DNA of 64,000 nucleotides from Patiria miniata (lineage: Eukaryota; Echinodermata; Asteroidea; Valvatida; Asterinidae): NCBI RefSeq assembly GCF_015706575.1, contig NW_024037063.1:8928927-8992926 (forward strand), in the 5' to 3' direction. Below, in pieces: positions 42,071 to 52,166 of this stretch. Within the stretch, counting starts at the first letter, position 1. Each line of letters opens with the position of its first letter. The notes below the pieces were generated by a model. That model searched no databases and had not been told where the DNA came from. It worked only from the letters and a program-made list of their open reading frames with translations. A program made the position numbers and the translations under genes.

Positions 42071-42640
42071 ATACATTTGATACTTATCATATTTACCCGG
42101 GTTATTTTTACTTAATGGTGAACAGGTATTATAGAGTTCTGAACTAAGTCAGTATTCCTTCCCTGTTTTGACTAATGAAATCTTTAGCCGGAAATAACTT
42201 GTACGTTTACCTAAAATGTACGTATACTGAAATTGATCATATCCCAACAGATTATTTTTTTTTCAAAACAAAACAAATGGTTGTACTGGAAAAGCTAACT
42301 TTTGTGTTTTTTTTTCGTTTCTGACAAAAAATATTCACAATGTAACTTGAACCGGGCAGTGTGTAATGAAATAATTGTCTGCATGACCACTCAGCAATTG
42401 TGTCTAAACAAACGCGAACTTCTAGTAGGCCGTCAGCTGAAAATCCTAGGAGGCCTAGAAAATGACTTTCGGCTTCATTTTTTTAGGCAACTTGCAAACA
42501 GCCGATTTAAGATAATTCAAGAGTGCTGAATCCGATTCTGGATCTCCCCCGGCGCCATACTTGCACGTTTTGGCTGTAGACGCACTTAAAGATGTATTAC
42601 ATTAATTTGCTGATATACTACTGTTACAATCAAGAGATTT
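42071..42640. other. Unassigned sequence between LTR element and DNA transposon
   Basis: Bases 42160-42230 resemble 24320-24390 (a dispersed repeat). A 75-codon plus frame at 42302-42529 has no recognised domain. Nothing else was seen. Confidence 0.5.
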
Positions 42641-43239
42641 AAGCCCCTATCACACTTATGGTATCCTAATTCCTTATGACTTACTTATCAATTTTTTTTC
42701 AATACGCAGCCGTACGCTTGAAAACGTCGATTTTTTTTTATTACTTTGACTTATGTGCGACGCACATCTAGCATACAAGTAACGAATTCAGCGCATCCAT
42801 TGCGTATGACATGCGTATGAGTTAAGTATGCAGTGCACAACATTATTTTTCGGGCTGCGAATAGGTCAGTTTGCAGTGCGCATGCCGACCGCATTCCTTA
42901 CGCACTTCCGACGCAATACGTCGGAAGAATGGGTAAATAACAGAATTTCACAGCTTAGAGAATTCTATTTCACACATCTACTGCCAGCCCTTACAGATAA
43001 CATTGTTAGAAAAGATCTACACATAGTTGACTTACAAAGCTAAAATGGAATGGATATCTGCAAACAAACAAATCCAAGATTTAAATGATTTATGGTTTAA
43101 GTGCAACTACATGTAAGCCTTAAAAGTTAGGAAAGCATCCACATATGCAGAAGTACTCAGCAAAATATGTTATCTTCAAGTAAACTTGTATCCTCCACCC
43201 TTATTGGTAGATCCTTAGCAACAACATATCACACTGTTC

Positions 43240-43370
43240 AAATTAGTTTTTTTCCCTTCACCGACGTCGGTGAAGGGCAAAAAACTTAATTTGATTTATA
43301 TCACCCCGACGCAAAATTCCATCCTATAATATCACACTGTTGCATCAGTGTGATACACAATGTATATCCT
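43240..43370. repeat. Large palindrome and neighbouring hairpin inside the transposon
   Basis: A spacerless inverted repeat with arms TTTTTTTCCCTTCACCGAC and GTCGGTGAAGGGCAAAAAA (one mismatch; weaker symmetry extends to about 43240-43291). A second hairpin ATCACACTG-TTGCAT-CAGTGTGAT follows at about 43341-43364. A third, CCCGCTCTTA...TAAGAGCGGG, lies at about 43500. They sit between the left terminal repeat and the 3' end of the transposase. Possible roles are terminator, transposase binding, or a nested palindromic MITE. Confidence 0.75.
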
Positions 43371-43874
43371 TTCACACGTTCCCTATTCTAAGCTGCATGC
43401 GCAATAACCGCTAAAAGTTCTTGTTAAGCATGCTAGTTCCAACACACTTGCCCATTTTATACTGTGCATCAAGTTTACTTGAAGATAAATTTGTCACCCC
43501 GCTCTTACTAATTTATAAGAGCGGGCTCTTACTATTTAAAATGTAGTTTGTCTGTGTCCATAGACGCACTACATTATTCCGTGTTACACACGCACTCGAT
43601 GGATAACTTAAAAAGTATGAAATATGTATTTAGCAAATTATTTAAAATTTCAATCAAGTGATGTAAATTTATAGGTGAGGTTTTGAACAGTGTATTCATG
43701 TACCACCAGAAAAAAATTGTGCAACATTTAAAACTTGGTTTCATGGAGGTGTGAACTTAGTATTGACTACATTGTAGCTAAGCAGGATAAAACTCAGTCC
43801 TCATCTTCAAACAACCATTCATCCTCAAAATCATCATCCGACTCTGTGATTATTTCCTCAGTTTCAGGCTCTCC

Positions 43875-45009
43875 TTAAATTAGTAGCGGTTGTAGATTAC
43901 TCAAACCTGCACATACAGTGACAATATTGTCCACATTCATGACACGTCCTGGGATAACTGTGCTTAATATCTTCAAACACTTCAGGCGTCTGATGGCTCT
44001 TTCCACATGTATACGAATATTTGCAAGTCTCCTTGTGCGTGTAACCTCCTCTTCTGGAAGTATAATGTCCTTGTTGCCAGTGGTGAAAGCTGGGATGGAT
44101 AATTTCACCCCCGGTGGCAGAATGTCATCAATGGTAAACCCCTTGTCAGCAAGAACTTAATCATCAGGTTGTAAATGCTGTAAAATTCCTGAACTTTGAG
44201 TGATAAATTTGTCACTTGCACGCCCACCAAATAGTTTTGATAAGTACATGACAAAGCCATTAGGAGCAATACAATAAAGAAGCTTGAATGTATTGTGATG
44301 CTTATAATTTGAATAGGTCTGAGCACGTTGTTTCATGTTCCGTGGTCTTTGTACAAACATTTCGGTACAATCTATTATACAAGTGGCCCTAGGATAGTGT
44401 TCCAAAAAAGCATCTTGGTCTGATCCTTTGCAGTGTGTCCCTCGAAGGCCCAAATATCAAGTGTTCACGCATAAATATTGCCAAGATGGGAATCCATTCT
44501 CTGAAAATCTGGCATACTGTAGATTGGGAAACCTTAAAACGTGTTCCCAAGTCAAAGAAGAACAAACCAAGTCGGAGTCGCATCAACACAAGCAGAAGTT
44601 GATTGCAGAGCTTCATCTTGAAAGTTGGCACATTTGGCAAAATTGACAGGCATTTAATTAATGCCCAAAATACATGGACACTCAAGCCAGTGTAGAATTT
44701 GCTCGTATCATCACCCATATCAGATGCAGACAGTTCGGGAGAGGTATCTGTCTGACATGTCTGAGTTGCTTTCACTTTGCATTTTATGGGGCAACTGCGA
44801 TTTTTAGCATATGTGTGATCTGCAGTGCTAAAATCATACCACTGCACTGAGGCGTCTTTACATGTAGTTGCTAAAGAAGCAGGCAGTATGGGTTCTCCAC
44901 ACACAGGGGAAGCATGTGGCACCTCGTGAACGGCATGCACAGATGCAGATTCTTGCAGCTTAAAATCTCGTCTCAATCTTGGGGCATGTCTGCCGGAAGA
45001 TAGTGGTTT
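43875..45009 (-). pseudogene. Transposase exon 3: helix-turn-helix and DDE domain
   Basis: An acceptor TTGTCATTACAG precedes KPLSSGRHAPRLRRDFK. An HTH-like region (LVLMRLRLGLFFFDLGTRFK, VSQSTVCQIFREWI) leads to the catalytic part: first D in CIIDCTEMFVQRP, then YSNYKHHNTFKLLYCIAPNG and GGRASDKFITQSSG, second D in VLADKGF, and E in RIHVERAIRRLKCLKIL. The frame shifts near 44430 between the HTH and first-D regions, and a TAA interrupts near 44157 just before VLADKGF, so it is inactive. The C-terminus NVDNIVTVCAGLSNLQPLL is typical of DDE_Tnp_4 proteins. Confidence 0.85.
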
Positions 45010-45387
45010 CTGTAATGACAAAAATGTATAGGCCTACATGTACATTCATGAAGTACACGTGCATGTACTAGCACCCTCATGAACTCTATCCTCAGACAAT
45101 GTGTTCATCTTGCCCTTAAGCTTACGTCCCATTATAAAGCTATGTAAATTTCAAACTATAGCATAGCCACCCCTGGCTGAAAGGTAAGGTCGGAAAATCC
45201 CTCATATGACATGTAATAATTTCACATGGCTTATTCCAGCCACTGTTTAGAGAATAAATTCGGTTGCTTAAAAATATTCATACACGTGACCCTACTAGTA
45301 CTACAGCAACCTACATATTGTCAAATTATTTACCTATCAATGGATTAAACATATTTAGTAGTAATGTGCCATGATTTTAGAACTTAC

Positions 45388-45468
45388 ATGAGGCTTATAT
45401 CCCATGTGCAGTGATGGGAAGGGGTTATTCTTTGATGGTTTCCCATCCTGAAAGTGGATTGAGCAAAT
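45388..45468 (-). pseudogene. Transposase exon 2: end of the THAP domain
   Basis: An 81-bp, phase-0 exon with acceptor TTTATTTTGCAG and donor GTAAGT on the minus strand. It reads ICSIHFQDGKPSKNNPFPSL followed by HMGYKPH. CSIHF supplies the last Cys and His of a THAP zinc finger and P.PSL..GY fits the end of the domain. Too short for a simple ORF scan; supported by splice sites, phase and domain continuity with exons 1 and 3. Confidence 0.8.
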
Positions 45469-45927
45469 CTGCAAAATAAAAAAAAATGAATAAATATAAA
45501 ACTAAACCTAAACAAATGTATTTATTTGGTCAGATATATTGGCTTGGGCAGCACTGCAGGTTACTGTCCCTCCGTTCATCACCAAACACTTTAAAAAAAA
45601 GGGAGAGTGCTGTTTTTTTTTTATTTTGCAGGCTATTAAACAATTTATTATTATTTTTTTTTTGTAATTTCGCAAAAAAAGTAAACCACACTTCTTCAAT
45701 AGCCTACGTGAAAAGTAGATATCCAGGCATTACTGGATCAATATCCCTTGTATATGAAATAATGTACACCACAACATGTGTAAGCACACTTCCAAACTGG
45801 AAATCAACTGTCTGGCTAGTCTTTTATTAATTAGGCCTAGGCCTAATAACTTAATAAGTAATAAAGTTATTAATATTAACTACACTTGTCAGTTTATCAG
45901 GTAAGTTAAAAAGGTGTGCATACTCAC

Positions 45928-46182
45928 CCTGCTATTTTTAGTTGGCTCAAAGTCGTTTCTATTAAGGTTTTTAATCCAATTATTACGGCTGCTGAAGGAC
46001 AACACCTCACAGTCACTGCCGGCGGGAAATCTGTGTAGCTGTCATGGTTGCACACAGGAACATTCACGATGAGACTTTGGACAGTGCAGATCGCACACCG
46101 ACGTTTTCCACTCAGACAGCTTTTTGCTGCTATTTTTGCAGCCCACCACCGCACAAACTTTTCCTGAATTTCCCGAACTCAT
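45928..46182 (-). pseudogene. Transposase exon 1: THAP zinc-finger start
   Basis: ATG at 46182 opens MSSGNSGKVCAVVGCKNSSK, then KLSEWKTSVCDLH, giving the first THAP cysteines (CAVVGC) in the ISL2EU-type variant with an additional Cys/His loop. After an in-frame TGA it continues QLHRFP, NNWIKNLNRNDFEPTKNSR and ends at donor AGG|GTGAGT in phase 0. 85 codons in length. One stop makes it a pseudogene. THAP fingers bind the terminal repeats in related transposons. Confidence 0.8.
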
Positions 46183-46469
46183 TTCCTCTTTGCCTTTAAT
46201 TTGGTTTACTTGAAATCTGGAAAGGAGCTTAATTATAAACGGAAATATGTCAAAAATTGGCTTTCGCCAATGTATCTGTGCACAAAATTTGACAAAAATG
46301 CGTCCCAGCAATGGCGGATTTGAAGAGCGCCACCTTGTGACAAAAATACAGCGCTGCCAAAAACGCGCGTAATGGATTTGTCTATATGATTTCGTTCAGC
46401 GTGCGTGCGTGCGTGCCGGGAGGTCAGCGTATTACCGCGTATGAACCGCTAAATCCCCCACGAACACTT

Positions 46470-46925
46470 AGGGCGTTTTCGAATCCCTGTTCTTGACAAC
46501 ACTCGGGTTAACCCGACACGAGAACAGCGGTCTCGAACGTCACGAACAGACCCGAGAGGGCGTTCGCGGATCGATTTTTTCACTCCCCGGTTGATTGAGG
46601 GTTCGGCGAGGTGCAGCTTGAACAAAATGGCGGACTGTGCAGATTCGTAAATTGTTTTGTGTGTTGTTTTTTTTGCTAATACCCTAATGATTGGAATGAG
46701 AATACCATTATAGTGCATGTCTGCAATTTCATCCCCGCATGTCCGGTTTTGCAACAGTCGTCCTCGTTCATTTGGAATAGGCCTAAGTACAAATTCAGAC
46801 GATTGTCGGCCATTTTGCATTGCTTTATATCGATGCGACACGCACCCGCGCGTTCGTAACAACCAGCTCGAAAATACGTTCCCGTGTTACACGCGTGTTG
46901 TCAAGAACAGGGATTCGAAAACGCC
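46470..46925. mobile_element. 456-bp MITE nested in the DNA transposon
   Basis: Begins GGGCGTTTTCGAATCCCTGT then TCTTGACAACAC and ends with the exact reverse complement of this 32-bp stretch. The interior has no transposase. Its minus ORF (46449-46862) is produced by the repeat itself. It lies inside the right sub-terminal region of the 42641-47188 transposon, so it inserted later. Flanks are TTA on the left and ATA on the right, so the target site is not resolved. Confidence 0.85.
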
Positions 46926-47499
46926 CATAGCGTACTCGTACCGCGGGACCGATGCGCTGCGTATTTATAACTTATGACCTGCGTAACAGCGTACGCAGCG
47001 TAGTTTTGTGCATGCCCAAAACTATCCGGCGTACTGGGCCGTACCATGCGTATGCCTGCGTACAGAAAACTTACACAAAACGATAGAGATGCATATGAGG
47101 TGCGGATTATGCGTACGACTGCGTATGAAAAAAATGTCAATGCGCAACTCATAAGGAATTAGGATACGCAGAAGTGTGACAGGGCCCTGAAATATGTATT
47201 TAATATGCTTAAGATTAGGCACGTCCAGAGCCTGCAGTCCACCTAAGGATTAGGCACACCTCGGGTATGCAGTACACAGGTATTAAAATTCAAGCGGCCT
47301 TAATCGCTGCACATTGTATTGTATTTAGGGGATTTGACGAGCATATATATAAGGCTGGGTTTGACTGCCCTCGTGACGCACATGCCAAACCACTACCACG
47401 GGGTCAGCCGGAGGCTTCGGTCCACTTCCCTTCGCTGCTGTTCTGTGTGTCGCCCCGCAGCCGTGACGTTTCCATAGTAGATAGTAGCCTCCGTAAAAT

Positions 47500-48180
47500 C
47501 ACAAACCGGCGGGGGGGGGGGGGTACCATCGGTCGATAGGGGTGCTGTTCAAAACCAGCGATTATGCATCCAAAGGACCAATATATGGTGCTTTTCAGGG
47601 CGATACATGTGCGCAATTTAGAAAAAGCCACCCAAAACGGCAGATGCCACCAAAAACGGCACCACTTCTTTTTATGTCCCGCGGCGAAGCAGAAGGGACA
47701 TACTGTTTCCGCCTTGTCCTTCCATGGGTGAGGGTGGGTGGGTGGGTGGGTGGGTGGGTGAGCTTGTCTTACATACGCAGTGTGGACTTCCGAACAAAAC
47801 ACGTCCACATAATGTAGGTACCACCGACGTTGTGTGGACTTGCCCACGTCCACACAGTGTTTCCCCATTTCTGGAAAACAGGTTTAGAGGCATTTTTGGG
47901 TTAGGTTTATCTGTAGCAGAATGAAGAGAAACACTAAAGGGAATCGTTGAAAAAAAATTGGGTTGTAAGAGTTTTCACAGTTTGAGAAAAATGAGTTTTT
48001 TCACTGGTGTTCCTTAACTACACGAAAAGAAAGGAAAGTCCACACTAGGTATGTGAAACAAGTCTGGGTGGGTGGGTGGGTGGGTGTGAGTTTGTCTTAC
48101 ATACGCAGTGTGGACTTCCGAACAAAAGACGTCCACATAATGTAGGTAGCACCGACGTTGTGTGTGTGTGTGTGTGTGTC
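47500..48180. repeat. GGGT microsatellites and a 75-bp direct duplication
   Basis: (GGGT)n tracts at about 47728-47758 and 48066-48086 each precede TTGTCTTACATACGCAGTGT, then GGACTTCCGAACAAAA and CGTCCACATAATGTAGGTA. The two copies are about 330 bp apart. A poly-G run lies at 47510-47524 and (GT)n at 48158-48179. Minus ORFs across the GGGT tract (PTHPPTHP repeats) are compositional. Confidence 0.8.
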
Positions 48181-48189
48181 CGGACAAAT

Positions 48190-49285
48190 CTTGTCAGTGC
48201 GATAACTTGAGAACAACTTAACATATGAACTTCAAATTTGGTTTGTGAATTGTTCTTGGTGATCCTAAGAAACTTATCGCATTTGGGGCCGAAAGGTCAA
48301 GGGTCAAGGTCACAGTGACAAAAAAAAAAAAAATTTTGTCAGCTCGAAAACTTGAGAAAAACTTTACATATGAACTTCAAATTTGGTTTGTGGATTGTCC
48401 TTGGCAATCCTAAGAAGCGTTTTGCATTTAGGGCCAAAAGGTCAAGGGTCAAGGTCACAGTGGCTAAAACAAAAGATATTTTGTCAGCGTGATAACTTGA
48501 GATATACTTTAGATATGAACTTCAAATTTGGTTTGTGGATTGTCCTTGGCAATCCTAAGAAGCCTTTTGCATTTCGGGGCCAAAAGGTCAAGGGTCAAGG
48601 TCAAAGTGGCTAAAACAAAAGATATTTTGTCAGCGTGATAACTTGAGATATACTTTAGATATGAACTTCACATTTGGTTTGTGGATTGTCCTTGGCAATC
48701 CTAAGAAGCCTTTTGCATTTTGGGTCAAAAGTCAAGGGTCAAGGCCACAGTGGCTAAAACAAAAGAAATGTTGTCAGCGTGATAACTTGAGAGATACTTT
48801 ACATATGAACTTCAAATTTGGTTTGTGGATTCTCCTTGGCAATCCTAAGAAGCTTATTGCATTTGGGGCCAAAAGGTCAAGGGTCAAGGTCACAGTGGCT
48901 AAAACAAAAGAAATTTTGTCAGCGCAATAATGTGAGAAATACTTCACATATGAACTTCAAATTTGGTTTGTGGCTCGTTCCAATGGTAATCCAAATAGGC
49001 CTATCGCATTGGGGGTCGAAAGGTCAATGGTCAAGGTCACAGTGACTAAAACAAAAGAAAATTTTGTCAGCGCGCTAACTTGAGAATTACTTTACATATG
49101 AACTTTAATTTTGGTTTGTGAACTGTCCTTGGCAATCCTAAGAAGCCTTTTGCATTTTGGGCCAAAAGGTCAAGGGTCAAGGTCACAGTGGCTAAAACAA
49201 ACAAAATTTGTCAGCGTGATAACTTGAGATATACTTTAGATATGAACTTCAAATTTGGTTTGTGGATTCTCCTTGGCAATCCTAA
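48190..49285. repeat. 145-bp tandem array, left part
   Basis: Eight units are marked by GAACTTCAAATTTGG at about 48228, 48372, 48518, 48662, 48806, 48952, 49099 and 49243. Each unit holds TTTGTCAGCG.GATAACTTGA, ACTTTA(C/G)ATATGAACTTC, TTGTGGATTGTCCTTGGCAA and AAAAGGTCAAGGGTCAAGGT followed by CACAGTG. The units differ by a few percent. Open frames through it are repeat-derived. The array is interrupted at 49285 and resumes at 51203. Confidence 0.92.
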
Positions 49286-49663
49286 AGCCCTGTCCGCACT
49301 GGACATTTTTTGGTCAAACTAACCGACACTATGGGTACTTTTCCCATTTTAAGTCCAGTGCGGACAGTCTAGGACGTTTTCCTCTCGGTTACTTTTCCTG
49401 AGTCCAGCGATTACTTTTACTGGCCAACTGCTACCAAGAAAAACTTCCCACGCGCCCAGGAAAACTGACCAGGTCACTTTTCCCGAGACGATAAGTCCAG
49501 TGCGGACAGTGCGAGTCGGTAAAAGCGGCTCAGGAAAGCGTACATCCGGCCCGAGCGCCCTGTTATGCATACAGAGACCGCACAAACCTGCACGTGCAGT
49601 GGCCGAACATTTTGTAGAAACACGCTGCGGTGTATCATCAAGTCCGAGCGGTAAAATCTCGTT

Positions 49664-50585
49664 AAAATATATATCGTCACCGACACCACGAAGTAACACC
49701 CATCTACATACCAGTAAAAACTAGCAATCGGAGAAAACGGCAACTAAAGTTGAACGCCTTGTAAAACAACACTTTGAGTCAAAACGACAAAGTATTTTCT
49801 GTTGGGTTTCTCGTTGTGGACACTTGATGAATTGAATTGATTAAATCTGCTGTTTTTCACCCGTTTGTGTATTAAATAAACAAGAAATAAGAAAAAAAAG
49901 AGTGTTAGTTTGTGAAACCGAAAAGGCTGCGAAAATGTAAATTTTCGTTTTCACGAAGTAACACTCTTCAATGTATTCAACACGGGGAAAGTGCAACTTC
50001 AGGTGAGCGCGCGCGCGCGCTGATGCAACTTGTTACAAAAAGGGTGTTACTTCGTGAAAACGTTTTTGCTCACTTATGAGCAGAGTGCGCGCCATGCATT
50101 GCAATGGTAAATGGAACTTGAGTGTTACTTCGTGAAGACGAAAATTGTCACTTTTGCGCAAAAGTTGCCATGGATACTTAGCCTAATTATTGAAGTAAAG
50201 CTCTTGAAGCTTTGAAAATTCGTGCAATGGTAGGCCTTGATGAATAATGTTTAAAAATCCTAAAAACTGAAAATCGAAAAAAATATGGGTGTTACTTCGT
50301 GAAAACGTTTTTGCTCACTTATGAGCAGAGTGCGCGCCATGCATTGCAATGGTAAATGGAACTTGAGTGTTACTTCGTGAAAACGAAAATTGTCACTTCT
50401 GCGCAAAAGTTGCCATGGATACTTAGCCTAATTATTGAAGTAAAGCTCTTGAAGCTTTGAAACTTCGTGCAATGGTAGGCCTTGATGAATAATGTTTAAA
50501 AATCCTAAAAACTGAAAATCGAAAAAAATATGGTTTAAAACGGAAAAGTGTTACTTCGTGGTGTTGGTGACGATATTTCAACGGA
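49664..50585. repeat. Nested segment with inverted flanks and seven GTGTTACTTCGTG motifs
   Basis: AATATATATCGTCACCGACA with CCACGAAGTAACAC at the left (to 49699) is inverted at the right (50548-50585). The 13-mer GTGTTACTTCGTG, or its complement, occurs exactly at 49687, 49952, 50044, 50122, 50289, 50367 and 50548. The first two are in complement orientation. Confidence 0.8.
50042..50534. repeat. 245-bp tandem duplication
   Basis: Copies 50042-50286 and 50287-50534 are almost identical (GGGTGTTACTTCGTGAAAAC through CTGAAAATCGAAAAAAATAT). Each contains two GTGTTACTTCGTG motifs 78 bp apart. Confidence 0.92.
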
Positions 50586-51202
50586 CAAATACATACAAAG
50601 AGAAGAGAGATCACGTTCTGAGAATTAATTTGCGGAAATTCTCTTTCTCCACCGATGTATGTTATTTTCTACGATCCAAATTCATCCTGAAAGGCTACTG
50701 TAGTCATGCACGGAACATCATGGTCCGGTACCGTACGTAGGCCGTAGTCACTGGTTCCTGGCCTACATCATAGCTTCGATTCTGTAAGCATGCGATTGGA
50801 ACCAACGAATACTGATGGCACTGCTGCCGCACGGAACATCGTACAGCGGCATGGCTTCGACGACGTGCATCACAAATGCGTCAGAATTATAGGCCTTTTC
50901 GTCAAGATTTAGCGTGTCAAAATGAAATAATATCGTGTAAACGATTATGTTGTGCATGCAAATGGCGTGTGTAATATTACTGTGCGTATCGGCGGCTGAA
51001 AATGTGATCGGCAATTTGTTTTCTGTGTACGGTGAGTCATTATACTGACACTGTGAAAGCTCGGTTACTTCTCCCACGCAGTCTGGGTAAATTTTCCCGT
51101 GTCGAAAGTCCAAGTGCGAACAGTGGTCACATATGACCATTTCTCATTTTACCATCGTCTCGGTAAAACCTTCCGAAAAAAGTCCAGTGCGGAAACGGCT
51201 TA

Positions 51203-51562
51203 TGAAGCCTTTTGCATTTGGAGCCAAAAGGTCAAGGGTCAAGGTAACAGTGACTAAAACAAAACAATTTTGTCAGCGCGATAAATTGAGAAATACTTTA
51301 CATATGAACTTCAAATTTGGTTTGTGGATTGTCCTTGGCAATCCTAAAAAAGCCTTTTGCATTTGGGGCCAAAAGGTCAAGGGTCAAGATCACAGTGACT
51401 AAAACAAAAGAAATTTTGTCAGCGCGATAACTTGAGAGATACTTTACATATGAACTTCAAATTTGGTTTGTGGCTCGTTCCAATGGTAATCCAAATAGGC
51501 CTATCGCATTGGGGGTCGAAAGGTCAAGGGTCAAGGTCAAAGTGGCTAAAACAATAGAAATC
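51203..51562. repeat. 145-bp tandem array, right part
   Basis: Resumes with AAGCCTTTTGCATTTGGAGC and AAAAGGTCAAGGGTCAAGGT. Two further full units have GAACTTCAAATTTGG at about 51306 and 51449. The unit near 51470 (GGCTCGTTCCAATGGTAATC) matches the variant unit at 48970, so variants are shared across the insertion. Confidence 0.9.
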
Positions 51563-51859
51563 TTGTATTTATTGTGAGATCATAGGGATTAGGAATTAAT
51601 TCATATCAAACCTACAGAAGACACTTATGCTGTCAATGAAAGTTCCATGTGACCAAGGTACATGTAAGTTGATGTTAATAGAGTGGTGTTATGTCATGGG
51701 AACATTTACGGTTGCGGGGCATTTGTGTTTGTTAACACACCTGACTTGTTTTAAAAGGGCACTTGTTCAGAAAAAAAGCAGTTCGTTCAAAAAAGAGCAC
51801 TCTCAACATTTTTTTGGGGGGGGGGGGGGGTGGGGGAAGCACGTTGGAAACAAAAACGT

Positions 51860-52166
51860 TCAATGGAAAAAGTCAGTCTTTACACAATATTGGGGGGAGG
51901 TAAATACCCCCTTACCTACCCCTCACAACTTACCATTAATTAGAAAGTAATCAAATAGATAAATTAACTCAGTTCCCTAATAAATAAAACAAACCGTACA
52001 TAAACCTCAACAAAAAAAATTCAATGGAAAAAAGGCAGTCTTTACACAATATTGGGGGAAGGTAAATACCCCCTTACCAACCCCTCACAAATTACCATTA
52101 ATTAGAAAGTAATCAAATAGTTAAATTAACCCAGTTCCCTAATAAATAAAACAAACCGTACATATT
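51860..52166. repeat. 161-bp tandem duplication
   Basis: Copies at 51861-52021 and 52022-52166: CAATGGAAAAA, CAGTCTTTACACAATATTGG, AAATACCCCCTTACC, AAGTAATCAAATAG and ACAAACCGTACATA. Few differences. A G-run of about 14-18 bases lies upstream at 51815-51834. Confidence 0.85.

Larger units (their letters stand above)
42641..47188 (-). mobile_element. THAP/DDE DNA transposon, PIF-Harbinger/ISL2EU-like, with introns
   Basis: A 4.5-kb element. The left end AAGCCCCTATCACACTT continues GGTATCCTAATTCCTTATGA. The right end, read inward on the minus strand, is AGGGCCCTGTCACACTT continuing CGTATCCTAATTCCTTATGA. The match extends, with gaps, to about 80 bp including ATACGCAG(C/T)CGTACGC words. It encodes on minus a transposase in three exons (THAP zinc finger, helix-turn-helix region, DDE_Tnp_4-type catalytic domain). 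The target duplication is not clear by eye. A separate MITE (46470-46925) is nested in its right end. Family by domain order: ISL2EU/IS5-type elements are known to combine THAP-like fingers with this DDE domain. Confidence 0.85.
49286..51202. mobile_element. 1.9-kb insertion with inverted ends inside the 145-bp array
   Basis: The array phrase GGCAATCCTAA...GAAGCCTTTTGC is split here. The insert starts AGCCCTGTCCGCACTGGACA and ends with sequence whose complement is AGCCGTTTCCGCACTGGACT, giving imperfect inverted ends of about 30 bp. The first word resembles the AGGGCCCTGTCACAC end of the 42641-47188 transposon, so a Harbinger/ISL2EU-like non-autonomous element is plausible. TCCAGTGCGGAC also recurs internally near 49365 and 49497. 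No transposase was found. Confidence 0.75.

Noticed and set aside
46449-46862. 137-codon minus ORF
   Set aside because: It is made by the nested MITE and its inverted ends.
47404-47868. 154-codon minus ORF with HPPTHP repeats
   Set aside because: Produced by the (GGGT)n microsatellite and flanking repeats.
48383-49045. Repeated open frames (FKFGLWIVLGNPKK-type peptide)
   Set aside because: They are translations of the 145-bp tandem repeat; no start or domain support.
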